Shown: positions 22,266 to 31,848 of the stretch, piece by piece
Position numbering within the stretch: the first letter of the stretch is position 1
Layout of the letters: every line of letters starts with the position of its first letter
Source of the DNA: Diabrotica undecimpunctata
Taxonomy: Eukaryota; Arthropoda; Insecta; Coleoptera; Chrysomelidae
Reading direction: 5' to 3'
NCBI RefSeq assembly: GCF_040954645.1
Contig: NC_092806.1
Location: forward strand, 135,670,976-135,734,975
Length of the DNA: 64,000 bases
Position numbers and translations under genes: made by a program
The notes under the pieces: generated by a model
Databases searched by the model: none
Seen by the model: the letters and a program-made list of their open reading frames with translations, nothing else
Told to the model about the DNA's origin: nothing

Positions 22266-23854
22266 ACATCCTAGTTTTTTAACATCAAAGATGTAATCTT
22301 AAATTAATCCAACTACACTTAAAGGGTTTTTTCCCGTGTATTTAGTGGCTTCTAAGGTAAAGTGATAATACTTATTTTAGGATAGCACTGATGATGGAAT
22401 AGTTATTTGAAAAACGTTCTGTGATGTAGCCCGTATCTTACCCATTCGTTTACTTATTTTTCCTTAAATCTGCTACGTCTTTTCGTTGATTTCTTATAAT
22501 TCTCCATATTTATTTTTGTGCACTGTAGACTCAAACTTTTAAAACATTAATTATTAAAAAATGGACTTTTTAAAAATTCAAAGTCATGGAAATGTATACG
22601 ACCATCTAAAAAAAAAAATAAAGCATAAATACATTTTTGATGTATGGAAAACTTTCGAGATATAGTGCTTAGCAAAATCGAGAAATTTTTTTCACTGCAT
22701 CCTAACATGTAGGCAACTAAATTTTTAAATAAAATGTATTTGCTTCTACACCGACGGTACGACACTCAAAATTATTGTGCTCCTTAGGATATGATTAATA
22801 CGATTCGAGAATTAATCTGGTTGAAATAAATGCTGGTTCGATTTTTAATAACTTTCATTTCGATTGCGTCAGCGAACAATTAACACTTTCACGAAATTTA
22901 ATGTAAATCACGCAAATTTAAAACCAAATTAATTCCGCACCTCGGTTAAGGTTAGAAAGTGCTTTGATGTGATTTATTGTCTTTGAAGTAATTAAATATT
23001 TCAAATCAATACTGTGGGAACAATACCGTGTACGTGTATAAAGTTGATATAACTTCTACGTTAATTAAATATTAAATAATCATAATTGATTAATTAATAA
23101 TTAATTTGTGGCAAACATCTGTGAAAGCTTAAAGTGTAAATTAAAAAATTGTAAATTGCTCTAGTACATGTTATTTTTAAAAAATTTTAAAGGGAGTTTC
23201 GACACTCTTAATCAAACTGTTTTAAAATTTAAAAATAGAAATAAAAGATGTATATGTACGAATTTAAGGAAATGAAATGAATATATATTATATGCCTTAG
23301 ATACGATTGAATTAATCACTAGAAAACTAGTTTCACTTACGATGGGATTATTCTCATTTAGACTATCGATCAGAAGGTAATTTCAATCAACTTTACACCA
23401 AAATTTTATTCCAGAATTGGTTTTATGTAACTTACAAAACAGAGTTAACTTAGAAATAGTTCTAAACTTTAATATCGAACAGTCTATATCGCTTATTGAT
23501 AAAACTTGATAGGAAGTTTTTTACAGGAAAATGAACTCAGTTTGGAGAGATTTATGACCACGAGAAATAATGGAAAACTGATAGCTGGTGACTGTAGAGT
23601 TACAGAAACTGACAAAAAATTATCAGCAACCTGCAGTGAAAACTGCACTCTGTAACTCGGAGAAGATAGAGATAAAAGAAACTGGCTCCTCGTAATTTAT
23701 CAAAAAAATCCTTGCAAAGGAGAAGAATGCAAATTTTTTTGCAGAAAATCTACTTAAGTTTAAATAAATCGCAATAGCATTGCTTGGTAATCCTAGTGAA
23801 AAGCAACAGAAATTATAAAAGTAAGAAACCCATATTTGGATTCTTATTCCATAG
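22266..23854. other. noncoding AT-rich region
   Basis: No coding frame is recognised. Around 22388-22440 the motif ACTGATGATGGAATAGTTAT with AAAAACGTTCTG resembles one at 54935-54960 (CACTGAAGATGGACTGATTA, AAAAACGTTCTG), so a shared old repeat is likely. Confidence 0.4.
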
Positions 23855-24529
23855 TGTTAAAATATCAACATACTCTTTTGCTAATTTAGTTTCCACTCGC
23901 AGTTAGTCAAATTGCTTATCTAAAAAGCCGTCCATCCACTATCAAATAGTAGACTTATTTTGTTGCACATTAAGCAATCAGTGGCGGATCCAAGGGGGGG
24001 TCATAGGGGTCATGACCACCCCCAAAACAAAATTAAATATCAATCAAATAATTCTAAAAAAAATAATTTAATACCCATCAACCCTATAAGCAGGAAGTCA
24101 AAAGTTGAAATGATTCAAACTCATTTATTCTAGGGGTAAGTGTAATAATTATACGGAAGCCTTTTTAAATTGCTCTATAAAAAAATCAACAATTCTAAAA
24201 TACAGTAATACCTCGACTAAGACTTCCACGAATTCAGAGTTACGCGATTTTCAAATTTTGTCAATTTGTCATTTGAGTGCCAAAGAATCGTTCGATTATC
24301 GATGATATAGAATTACCGTCCACACATTATTGCTCATTCAATGTACATGACATGACTTTTTGCACGAAATCCGCACATTTTTATTTTCTATTAGGTATTT
24401 CTTATCTTCAGTTTTGTCTATGAATTGGTTGTGTTTGTAATTTGAATATGTTTTATAACTGTTGAGACTGTGTGCTACATTTTATCATTTATCTATAATA
24501 AATATCAAAGTGAATATTGTTGTTGCATT

Positions 24530-25380
24530 AGCTCTATCTGATACGTTAGTGAATGCAAATAAAGGAATTGGGGGCTGCTGTCCAAGGCATTTGTGAAACT
24601 GTGAAACAGTAGTTTGTCTTAGTGATGTTTTAGGTACAACTGTATCACTTAGTCGTCTTTTTCAGTCACCAAAATTAGATTTTAAGTAGGCTACTGAGGC
24701 CATAGAGGACACTAAATGCATTCTTCAAAATAAAAGATCAAATGCTGAATCTGTTTTTTACAAGCAAAACTTTACTATGAAGTAAACAAATAGCTGAACA
24801 ACTAGACATTGAATTGAAGATGCCTTGTATAGTTGCTCATCAAACCTGTTGTCAAAACCAATTTGCTAACTCTTGCGAAGAATATTTCCGACGATCTATT
24901 TATTTACCCCTTTTTGACAATATCTTAACTGATTTAGAAGAACGACTTTCACCGAAAGTTATGAATCTATTTAATCTTCGAGTTGTTTTACCTAAAACTG
25001 ACCACACCAGAAGATAAAGTTGATAAAGAGTTTTCAGTGTGGATTCAAAAGTGGAAAGGAGTCGTGCAAAATAATGGAAAACTTCCTGATTGTATTTTAG
25101 AAGTATTAGAAAACTGCGATATTCATATGTAACCAAATACCAGAATATTTCTGCAAATATTAATTACACTACCAGTCAGTGCAGCAACTACAGAGTCTAC
25201 GGTTAAGCGTCTAAAGACTTGGCTTAGAAATAGAACATCTGCGGAAAGGTTAACTGGTTTAGCACTCATCAATGTGCATCTCAAAATTTCTCTAGATGTT
25301 GATGCAATCATAGAGCGATTTGCTAAAACGGATAGGCGAAAAGAACACATTTTTATAAAATTATATAATATTTACTTATC
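24530..25380 (+). pseudogene. hAT transposase C-terminal part
   Basis: The plus strand reads LSDTLVNANKGIGG, then LSDVLGTTVSLSRLFQSPKL, an open piece 24814-25017 (ANSCEEYFRRSIYLPLFDNI, LTDLEERLSPKVMNLF), and ends with the hAT dimerisation domain: LPVSAATTESTVKRLKTWLR, then SAERLTGLALINVHLKISLD and DAIIERFAK. Several stops and shifts separate these parts, and the N-terminal zinc finger and much of the catalytic core are gone. Confidence 0.8.
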
Positions 25381-25610
25381 TTATTCTTATAGTATTTTTA
25401 ATCACTGCACTTTTATTTACCACTCGTTGCCGGCTGTTGCTGACAATTCGTGAGAAAAATTTCAATACCGAGTAAAAAAAATTTCACTCACTTATAGCCT
25501 AATATGCCTGATTATAGAAATAACTATTCCTTAATTATATTATGTTTTTTGTTGAATAAATCAACTTAAATAAAATGCTGTTTATACTTATTTTTAAGGT
25601 TTCTTCTTCA

Positions 25611-25960
25611 TTACGGAAGGGTGGCTATAACTACATCAAATTGATCTCTATCTTGAGCTGTTCTTAGTATCGAATGTGTGTCCATGCCTGTCCAGTCTCT
25701 TACATTCTTCAGCCAGGAGCATTTTTTTCTTCCTGGGCCTCTTTTTCCTTCTACTGTCCCTTCCATTATGAGTCGTAGAAAGTTATATTTTTCTTCTCTG
25801 TAAATATGTCCTAGATAACTCGTTTTTCTGTTGTTTACAATATTAAGGAGTTCTCTCTCAGTCCTTATTCTTCTCAGCACCTCGTTATTTTTCACGTGCT
25901 CTGTCCACGAAATCTTCAGCATTCTTCGAAAAACACACATTTCAAAGGCTTCTATAAGCC
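25611..25960 (-). pseudogene. LINE ORF2 C-terminus nested in the hAT element
   Basis: It is an open frame on the minus strand with RRMLKISWTEHVKNNEVLRR, then TSYLGHIYREEKYNFLRLIM and a GKRGPGRKKCSWLKNVRDWT block ending in DQFDVVIATLP. This is the standard tail of RTE-type LINE ORF2 proteins, downstream of the polymerase. It is 5'-truncated and sits inside the hAT element, so it inserted after the hAT. Confidence 0.8.
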
Positions 25961-26910
25961 TGATTTGTAATTCCGAGAGTCCATGTTTCCACTCCTTATA
26001 GCAATAGGGAATAAATTAATGTTTTTACAAATTGATATCGGATATCCAACGATAAGATAGAGTTTATTAGGAATGTTAAATACATTCATTAATGTTTACA
26101 CTTACATTTAGTTATTGCATTTAAATTACTTAACTTTGGTTTATACTTATTTATCCTTGGTTTGTTCTTGATTTTGTAGCTATAGGATGGGTGGGTTTAA
26201 ACTAATTGTCTTTAAAATAACTAGTTTAAATTGACAGTCCTTGATTTTTCAGTACTTATATTTTAATAACTTTCCTTTGATTTAATAGTCTTGTACACTT
26301 GATTTTACTGTCATAGAGTATGTGGGATTAAATTATTTTTTTTTGTTTAAGTTTAAGATCCCTTAATGTTGTACCCTTCTTTGCAGCCGTAGGGTATTTG
26401 GGTTTTAATAACTTCTCATTTGTTTAATGTATCGCTTAAAATAATTATTGAGAAAATGGTTCCCTTACAGGCTGGTAAAGGAGCAAAAATCTAAATTCTA
26501 TATCAAAATCACTCTCAAGACCCATGACCCCCCCCCCTGACAAAAATTTCTGGATCCGCCACTGTAGGCAATAGAGAATTTTCGCTGAAAACACAGATGC
26601 GTGGGCAGTTATGATGTATAGACATTGCGATATAATAAAAAGACAGACCCTCTTTGTAAAAGTTACCTATTAGTTTTGACTAGTAAAAGTCACAATAAAG
26701 ATTGTTAGTTTGCATTTTACATCTTATGTGTGTAAGATTAATTGAAGCATCAGAAAACCCGTGAATTTTTTTGTGATTTTTTTATTTTGAAATAAATGTT
26801 GAAGTACTTTGTAAGAATTTAGTAATGCAATATCAGAGATGAACTTTTTCTACTCATTATTGGGGGTTTTGGTTAAATGATCATCCCAAGTCAGTTTTTT
26901 AAGCCATAAT

Positions 26911-28500
26911 CTATAATATAAAAATGAATCGCAAAATATGTTGGTAAGCGCATAACTCAACAACGCATGGACAATTCTTCTTTAAAAATGTTCCTTGAAG
27001 TCTAAGAATGGTTTTTACGGCAAGAAAAATTCTAATAATTTCCGGGAAAACCCCAAAACAGCCCTTTTCTTTTTCCCATACAAATATTTTCGGAGTGGTC
27101 TGTTCGGTCCGGTGAACACTTTGAAAGAATGAATTCAAACAAATCTTCCACTATTAAATGAACAATAGAAGTATGTATTTGATACACTTATAAAAGTAGC
27201 AAATAATAAAACAGGGGGGATTTACTTCTTAGATGCACCTGGTGTTACAGGAAAAACTTTTTTGATTTCATTGATATTAGCAACAATTCCCTCACAAAAT
27301 AAAATTGCACTTGCACTCGCTTCGTAGGGAATCGCAGCAAATTTGCTTGAAGGTGGTCGTACAGCCCATTCAGCACTAAAATTGCCATTAAACATGCAAA
27401 GCAACAAAGCAACGAAACTCCAATCTGCAACATTTCGAAAAACTCTGCAATGGCAAAGTTTTTGTAGCAATGTGAATTGATTGTTTGGAATGAATGCACG
27501 ATGGCACATAAAAAATCTTTGGAGGCTTTAGATAGAACCTTACAAGATTTACGTAGCAATCATAACCCATTTGGTGGTGCAATGATTTTATAAGCAGGAG
27601 ATTTTCGTCAAACATTGACAGTGATTCCACGATCAACGTCAGCTAATGAACTCAATGCATGTTTAAAGTCCTCCAATTTGTGGAAATATGTGAAGGTATT
27701 GCACATAAGCAAGAATATGCGTATCGAGTTGAAAAATGACCAATCTGGAGACATATTCTCTAAACAACTCATTGACATTGGTAATGGCAAATTTCCTATA
27801 GACACCTTGACTGGTTGCATTAACTTTCCTCAAAGTTTTTGTCAGTTAACTCGATCAGAAGATGAACTTATTCAAAGGGTGTTTCCAGATGTTGCTCAAA
27901 ATTACAGCAACCATGATTGGTTTAGTGAACGGGCTATATTGGCTGCAAAAAACATAGATGTAAATGAATTAAATTTCAAAATTCAGGAACAAATTACATG
28001 CGAATTGAGGATATATAAATCAGTTGATTCGGCTACTAACCAAGATGATGTCGTCAACTATCCGCCTGAATTTTTAAACTCGCTGGATTTACCAGGATTG
28101 CCACCTCACAATCTTCAATTAAAGGTTGGATCGGTAGTTATAATGTTGAGAAATATCAACCAAACGCGTCTTTGCAACGGCACACGGTTAGCGATAAAAA
28201 ATTATTGAACAACGTGATAGAAGCGACTATACTGAAAGGAAAGTATAAAGGAGAAGACATTTTGATACGACGCATGCCAATGATTCCGACTGATGTACTA
28301 TTTGAATTTAAACGACTACAGTTTCCAGTGCGGCTTGCTTTTGCTATGACCATAAATAAGTCCCAGGGGCAATTATTAGGGGTTTGTGGTATTAATCTAG
28401 AAAACCCATGTTTCTCACATGGTCAATTGTATGTTGTATGGTTCAGTGTTGGAAAACCATCAGATTTGTTTGTATATTCACCAGGTATTTAAACAAAAAA
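26911..28500 (+). mobile_element. Helitron, 5' end and helicase part
   Basis: The stretch begins TCTATAATATAAAAATGAAT at 26911 after an A, which fits a Helitron 5' terminus (TC start, insertion between A and T). The text that follows, with AACGCATGGACAATTC, resembles the usual start of insect Helitrons. The interior encodes the C-terminal Pif1-like helicase only. The Rep nuclease domain is missing, and I did not find a CTAG-ending 3' hairpin, so the right boundary is only the helicase stop. Confidence 0.72.
27215..28492 (+). pseudogene. Helitron Pif1-family helicase domain
   Basis: Reading plus, motif I is DAPGVTGKTFL (Walker A form GxxGKT). It is followed by KIALALAS, GGRTAHSALKLPLNMQ, and, after stops, IPRSTSANELNACLKSSNLW in an open frame 27615-28205. 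Then come LPGLPPHNLQLKVGSVVIML and NINQTRLCNGTRL. After a shift, NVIEATILKGKYKGEDILIR and FAMTINKSQGQLLGVCGI (motif VI region with SQGQ) end with a stop at 28490-28492. Helitron helicases unwind donor DNA during rolling-circle transposition. Stops and shifts make this copy dead. Confidence 0.85.
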
Positions 28501-29099
28501 CCTGGTATATCATAAAGCACTACAATAAAAATAAAACAGATTTTTGTTAATAATTATGATTCACTTGATTTACAATAAAGCGATTACTGAAAATACTTAT
28601 ATACGTTTTATTTCATTATTTTTTATTTCATCGGTTATTAACCCTAGGTTAATAATAATAATATATAATTAATTATCTCTATGTTTGTCATTGAAGCACC
28701 CACTTTATAAATATTTGTCACCTTTAGGTTCCCAATATCCTTTTACATTATTTTTCAATCAGGTTTGAACCTAAGTTCACCTCTTAGTTTGAAGCACTCT
28801 GGCAGACATCTCAGTCAGGGTTTGGGTCCAAAAGGGTGGCCAAAGTTCGTGGAAGCGAAGATAGGTCACCCGAGCTGACCCTCACACACCGCCCTATCAT
28901 CATGGTGACGGTTCTGTTCACGAGAATTAAAGAAATAAACTGCCATAGAAGAAGATCAATAAGGTCAAACATTTTCGACAAAAATTATAGAGCCGTTCTT
29001 TTAGTATATAGAAAACTCTGTTCTGGAGAAATGGGGACAGAAATGATAAAATAGCTGCCAGCAGAGGCCTATTGTTTTGGTACTTATACTTTCATTATG
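28501..29099. other. no recognised gene
   Basis: A plus-strand frame at 28836-29054 has no similarity I recognise and is probably chance. The segment is otherwise featureless. Confidence 0.4.
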
Positions 29100-29733
29100 T
29101 TTATAGTTGAGCGGAGGCTGGTTTATATATATTGCTGAAAATTCTGCAGGGTTAGAGACCCATTTGTGGAGACGAATTCCATGATGATTTAACATTTTAT
29201 TAAGCTGATGTTGTGCGGTTTCAAGGGTAGAAAAATCATTGGCTGCATAGGGAATGCCATGGACATATATTTGATTAAAGAGAGCGTCCGCACTGAGTGG
29301 TTATTTCTCTTTATATGGATTTGCAATTTCGTTTAAAAAACGAAGGAAATAACTCTAAAAGTAACAGAAGTAAGTTTGATATCATGAATGTGTTGCTTGT
29401 GTGAGTCTATTTCAAAAGGTAAAAGAAATAATAAATTAGACTTACTCACAATCAATTTAATTTAACTGTTAAATTAAATTGATTGTGAGAAAGTCTAATT
29501 TATTATTTCTTTTACCTTTTAAGTTTGATATATTTTATGGGTTCATTTGGCTGTCGTTCCAGAGAATATTTTGGACAATAACGACAAATAATATCAAATA
29601 ACTCAGGTTGTACTTGATATCCAATGAGTAAAATGTCATTAAGAGAGTGGCTAGAAGTTAATTTAGAACTACCGTGGAAAACTACTTGAAGTTTGGTAGT
29701 AAAAGAATCTTTTAGAATGCAGAGATGGGACAA
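29100..29733 (-). pseudogene. BEL/Pao reverse transcriptase remnant, split by a palindrome
   Basis: The minus strand reads VVFHGSSKLTSSHSLNDILL and IGYQVQPELFDIICRYC (29733-29530), the BEL/Pao form of the reverse transcriptase fingers, then QPNEPIKYIKL. After a 107-bp palindrome it resumes with VHGIPYAANDFSTLETAQHQ and LNKMLNHHGIRLHKWVSNPA (about 29290-29130), the region after the polymerase active site. The block holding the YxDD catalytic box is not visible, so part of the polymerase is missing. Its orientation is opposite to the BEL pol end at 30290. Confidence 0.8.
29414..29520. repeat. 107-bp near-perfect palindrome
   Basis: Two 53-bp arms (29414-29466 and 29468-29520) with a single T between them differ at one position (an A in the left arm near 29444 against a T). 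The outer ends read AAAAGGTAAAAGAAATAATA. The palindrome lies inside a BEL/Pao reverse transcriptase remnant. Confidence 0.95.
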
Positions 29734-29914
29734 GAAATATTTATTTAGAGAATGAAAATTGCTCAGAGTACATATTTAGCATAGTTTAAGTTTAGATATT
29801 TATATATTAGTTTTTTGTAACCATTAAAGAGTGTAGGGTTGCTGTTGAATCTTCTTTCAAGTAATTCATGACCGTTTCTTTGCTACATAAAATGAGTTGC
29901 CTAGTTTACAGAAC

Positions 29915-30090
29915 AAGAGGAAGGCCCCGTAAAAAATGGATAGACGACGTAGAGAGGGATCTTAAAACCATGAACATCAGGCAGTGGCGAAGGAAAGTAT
30001 CCGACAGGGCAGAATGGAAGAACATTGTTAAGCAGGCCAAGACTCACAAAGGGTTGTAGCGCAATTAGAAGAAGAGTACGGACCTCGGAC
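29915..30090 (+). pseudogene. LINE ORF2 tail
   Basis: The plus strand reads RTRGRPRKKWIDDVERDLKT, then RQWRRKVSDRAEWKNIVKQA and KTHKGL with a stop at 30057-30059, and an AGAAGAAG-like end. This is the C-terminal tail of an RTE-type LINE without its polymerase. Confidence 0.75.
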
Positions 30091-30289
30091 CTCCTAATAA
30101 CTTTATTTCTGATATAATTGTTAGTGAGCTGCTTCTGAGTCAAATATTTGAGATAATTCCGATTAGGACGTGACGAAGCCACAATTTTTTAAGTTTAAAA
30201 TAATTTTATTTTTGACGTCTCAGCTTTTACTTCGTAAATCGTTTCCAAAATATAAAACATAAATAAATTTATTAACTTTTTGTATTTTG

Positions 30290-30765
30290 GGAACGATTTT
30301 CGAATTAGAATTTAATTGCGTTAAGATGCCACAAGAAAATAGCTTCAGAACAATATCGGTAATGCACATTTCATATTTGAAAAACTCAGCACCATTCTCT
30401 CATAAATTGAAGCCATTTTTAACGAATAAACCCTCAGATTTACAGTTACCTACTCCTGGACACTTTCTTATAAGGGAGAATTTTAGCTCTTATCCTAAAA
30501 GGATTTTGCACTTTAGTTCAGCAATCCTTTTGGAAGTGTTGATGTGTTAAATACTTAAGTTACATAGTAGACCCAAATGATCCCAAGTACAAGCAGATGT
30601 CAAGGAGAATTTTCTCGTTTTAATTTTTCTTCTCTGAATTGACTTACTGCTAGAATAATTAAACTAATATCTGGCTCTGGCAGTAGAGTAGGAGTCGTAA
30701 AATTAAAGACTCCAACCGCCGAATTCATTCGTTAAATCACTAAATTATATTTACCACCATAATAT
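30290..30765 (+). pseudogene. BEL/Pao pol C-terminus (after the integrase core)
   Basis: An open frame from 30287 contains NKPSDLQLPTPGHFLIRENF, the conserved LTPGHFLIG block of BEL/Pao and related integrases. After a frame change the text SGSGSRVGVVKLKTPTAEFI and TKLYLPP (about 30676-30763) is the end of pol, where the element normally says RPIxKLxxLP. A stop replaces the P codon. The following LTR at 30880 supports this as the 3' end of a BEL-type element. Confidence 0.75.
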
Positions 30766-30879
30766 TTTGTCGATTTTTTCGACCAGCTCTCTTCCTGTTT
30801 TGGTAATTTACTGTAGCTTTAACTCTTTAGCTTTTTTGCAATAATACACTTTCCACACTTTCATGTGGGTGCCAAGTTA

Positions 30880-31302
30880 TGTTGAAATGTCGACATACTC
30901 TTTTGCTAATTTAGTTTCCCCTCGTAGTAAGTTAAATTGCTTGCCTTAAAAACTGTACACTATTAAATAATAGACTTTCTTGCACAATGAACAATGGACA
31001 ATAAGTTTTATTTTGCTAAAAATACAGATGCGTGGCAGTTATAATGTCTAGACATCGCGATATAATAAAAATACAGATCCTCTTTGTAAAAGTTACCTGT
31101 TAGAAAGAATTATTAATTTATTCATTGATTTACTTAACGAATGCTGTTCAAACATCTCACGTAAAATCACTTTTAAATACACTTTCACATTTTACACACA
31201 AAGATAATTTTGCGTTCAGACTTATATAAATTGTAACATCATATAGTAGTAAATCGCTTGTTTTAATAAACCACAAATAAGACTGTTAGTTTGAATTCTA
31301 CA
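30880..31302 (+). repeat. BEL-type LTR (3' copy)
   Basis: A 423-bp block from TGTTGAAATGTC to GAATTCTACA matches the hAT-split copy at 23855-26721. It follows the pol end of a BEL/Pao element by about 115 bases and precedes the cuticle gene exon by about 210 bases. Confidence 0.7.
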
Positions 31303-31513
31303 TCTGGTGCTTATTAATTTGGTAGCAATTTTCCCCAATCGAATAACAAATATTTCAATCCATCTAATCTGTTTGAGATTAGATCAGGGTATTCGCACAC
31401 GTAGAATATCGAAGACAAACGAGAATTTTAACAGAATTTCGTTTATTGTCTACTTATTTTACATAATAAGTAAAATATTTTCAATATAGTACTAATATAT
31501 GATTATTTTTTAG

Positions 31514-31848
31514 GCAGTTATAAACTTATCAAATGCCCAATTCCCACCGAGGTTACAAATTCCGGGAGCCCTTCCAGTAGATAATTCCCGCTCCTTTCAA
31601 CTCAGACAACAAAGGCTTAACGCTCAAGATTTCGTTCCAAAGCCACGAAGACCAAATCCTGCGCCAGCTCGGGAAATACGACCAGTTATAGAAGAAGAGC
31701 AAGATAATTATCCTTCGACACAACCACAATCGTCATTATCTAATTTTGATGCCGAAGTTAATAAATTAAGCATTCCTGCATTGGCTTCTGCTGTAAGACA
31801 AAGTGATTTAGAAGAGCCCAATTTAAGACCATCACCACTACCTTTCAG
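31514..31848 (+). CDS. cuticle protein, first visible exon
   Basis: The acceptor is TTTTTTAG|GCAGTT and the donor is TTTCAG|GTATAT. The exon encodes the end of the signal peptide and an acidic/proline-rich region, and ends two bases into a codon. Confidence 0.85.

Larger units (their letters stand above)
23979..26564 (+). mobile_element. hAT DNA transposon, inserted in an LTR
   Basis: Both ends read CAGTGGCGGATCCA (23979 on plus, 26564 on minus). The flanks are TAAGCAAT (23971-23978) and TAGGCAAT (26565-26572), an 8-bp target duplication with one mismatch, as expected for hAT. G-runs and C-runs lie just inside the ends. The interior carries a decayed transposase of the THAP12/52-kDa-repressor-like hAT family and a LINE fragment at 25611-25960. 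Confidence 0.88.
23855..26721 (+). repeat. BEL-type LTR (5' copy), split by a hAT element
   Basis: The sequence starts TGTTAAAATATC and ends TTTGCATTTTACA. Apart from the hAT insertion, it aligns with the LTR at 30880-31302 (shared blocks CATACTCTTTTGCTAATTTA, CAGATGCGTGG, CCTCTTTGTAAAAGTTACCT). About 150 bases present in the other copy are deleted here near the right end. It lies upstream of, and in the same orientation as, the BEL pol end at 30290-30765, so both LTRs may belong to one provirus. Confidence 0.7.

Noticed and set aside
27222..27636. Three overlapping minus-strand frames
   Set aside because: Antisense of the Helitron helicase, whose plus-strand motifs are clear.
28836..29054. 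Plus-strand 72-residue frame
   Set aside because: No recognisable family, no repeat context, length within chance.
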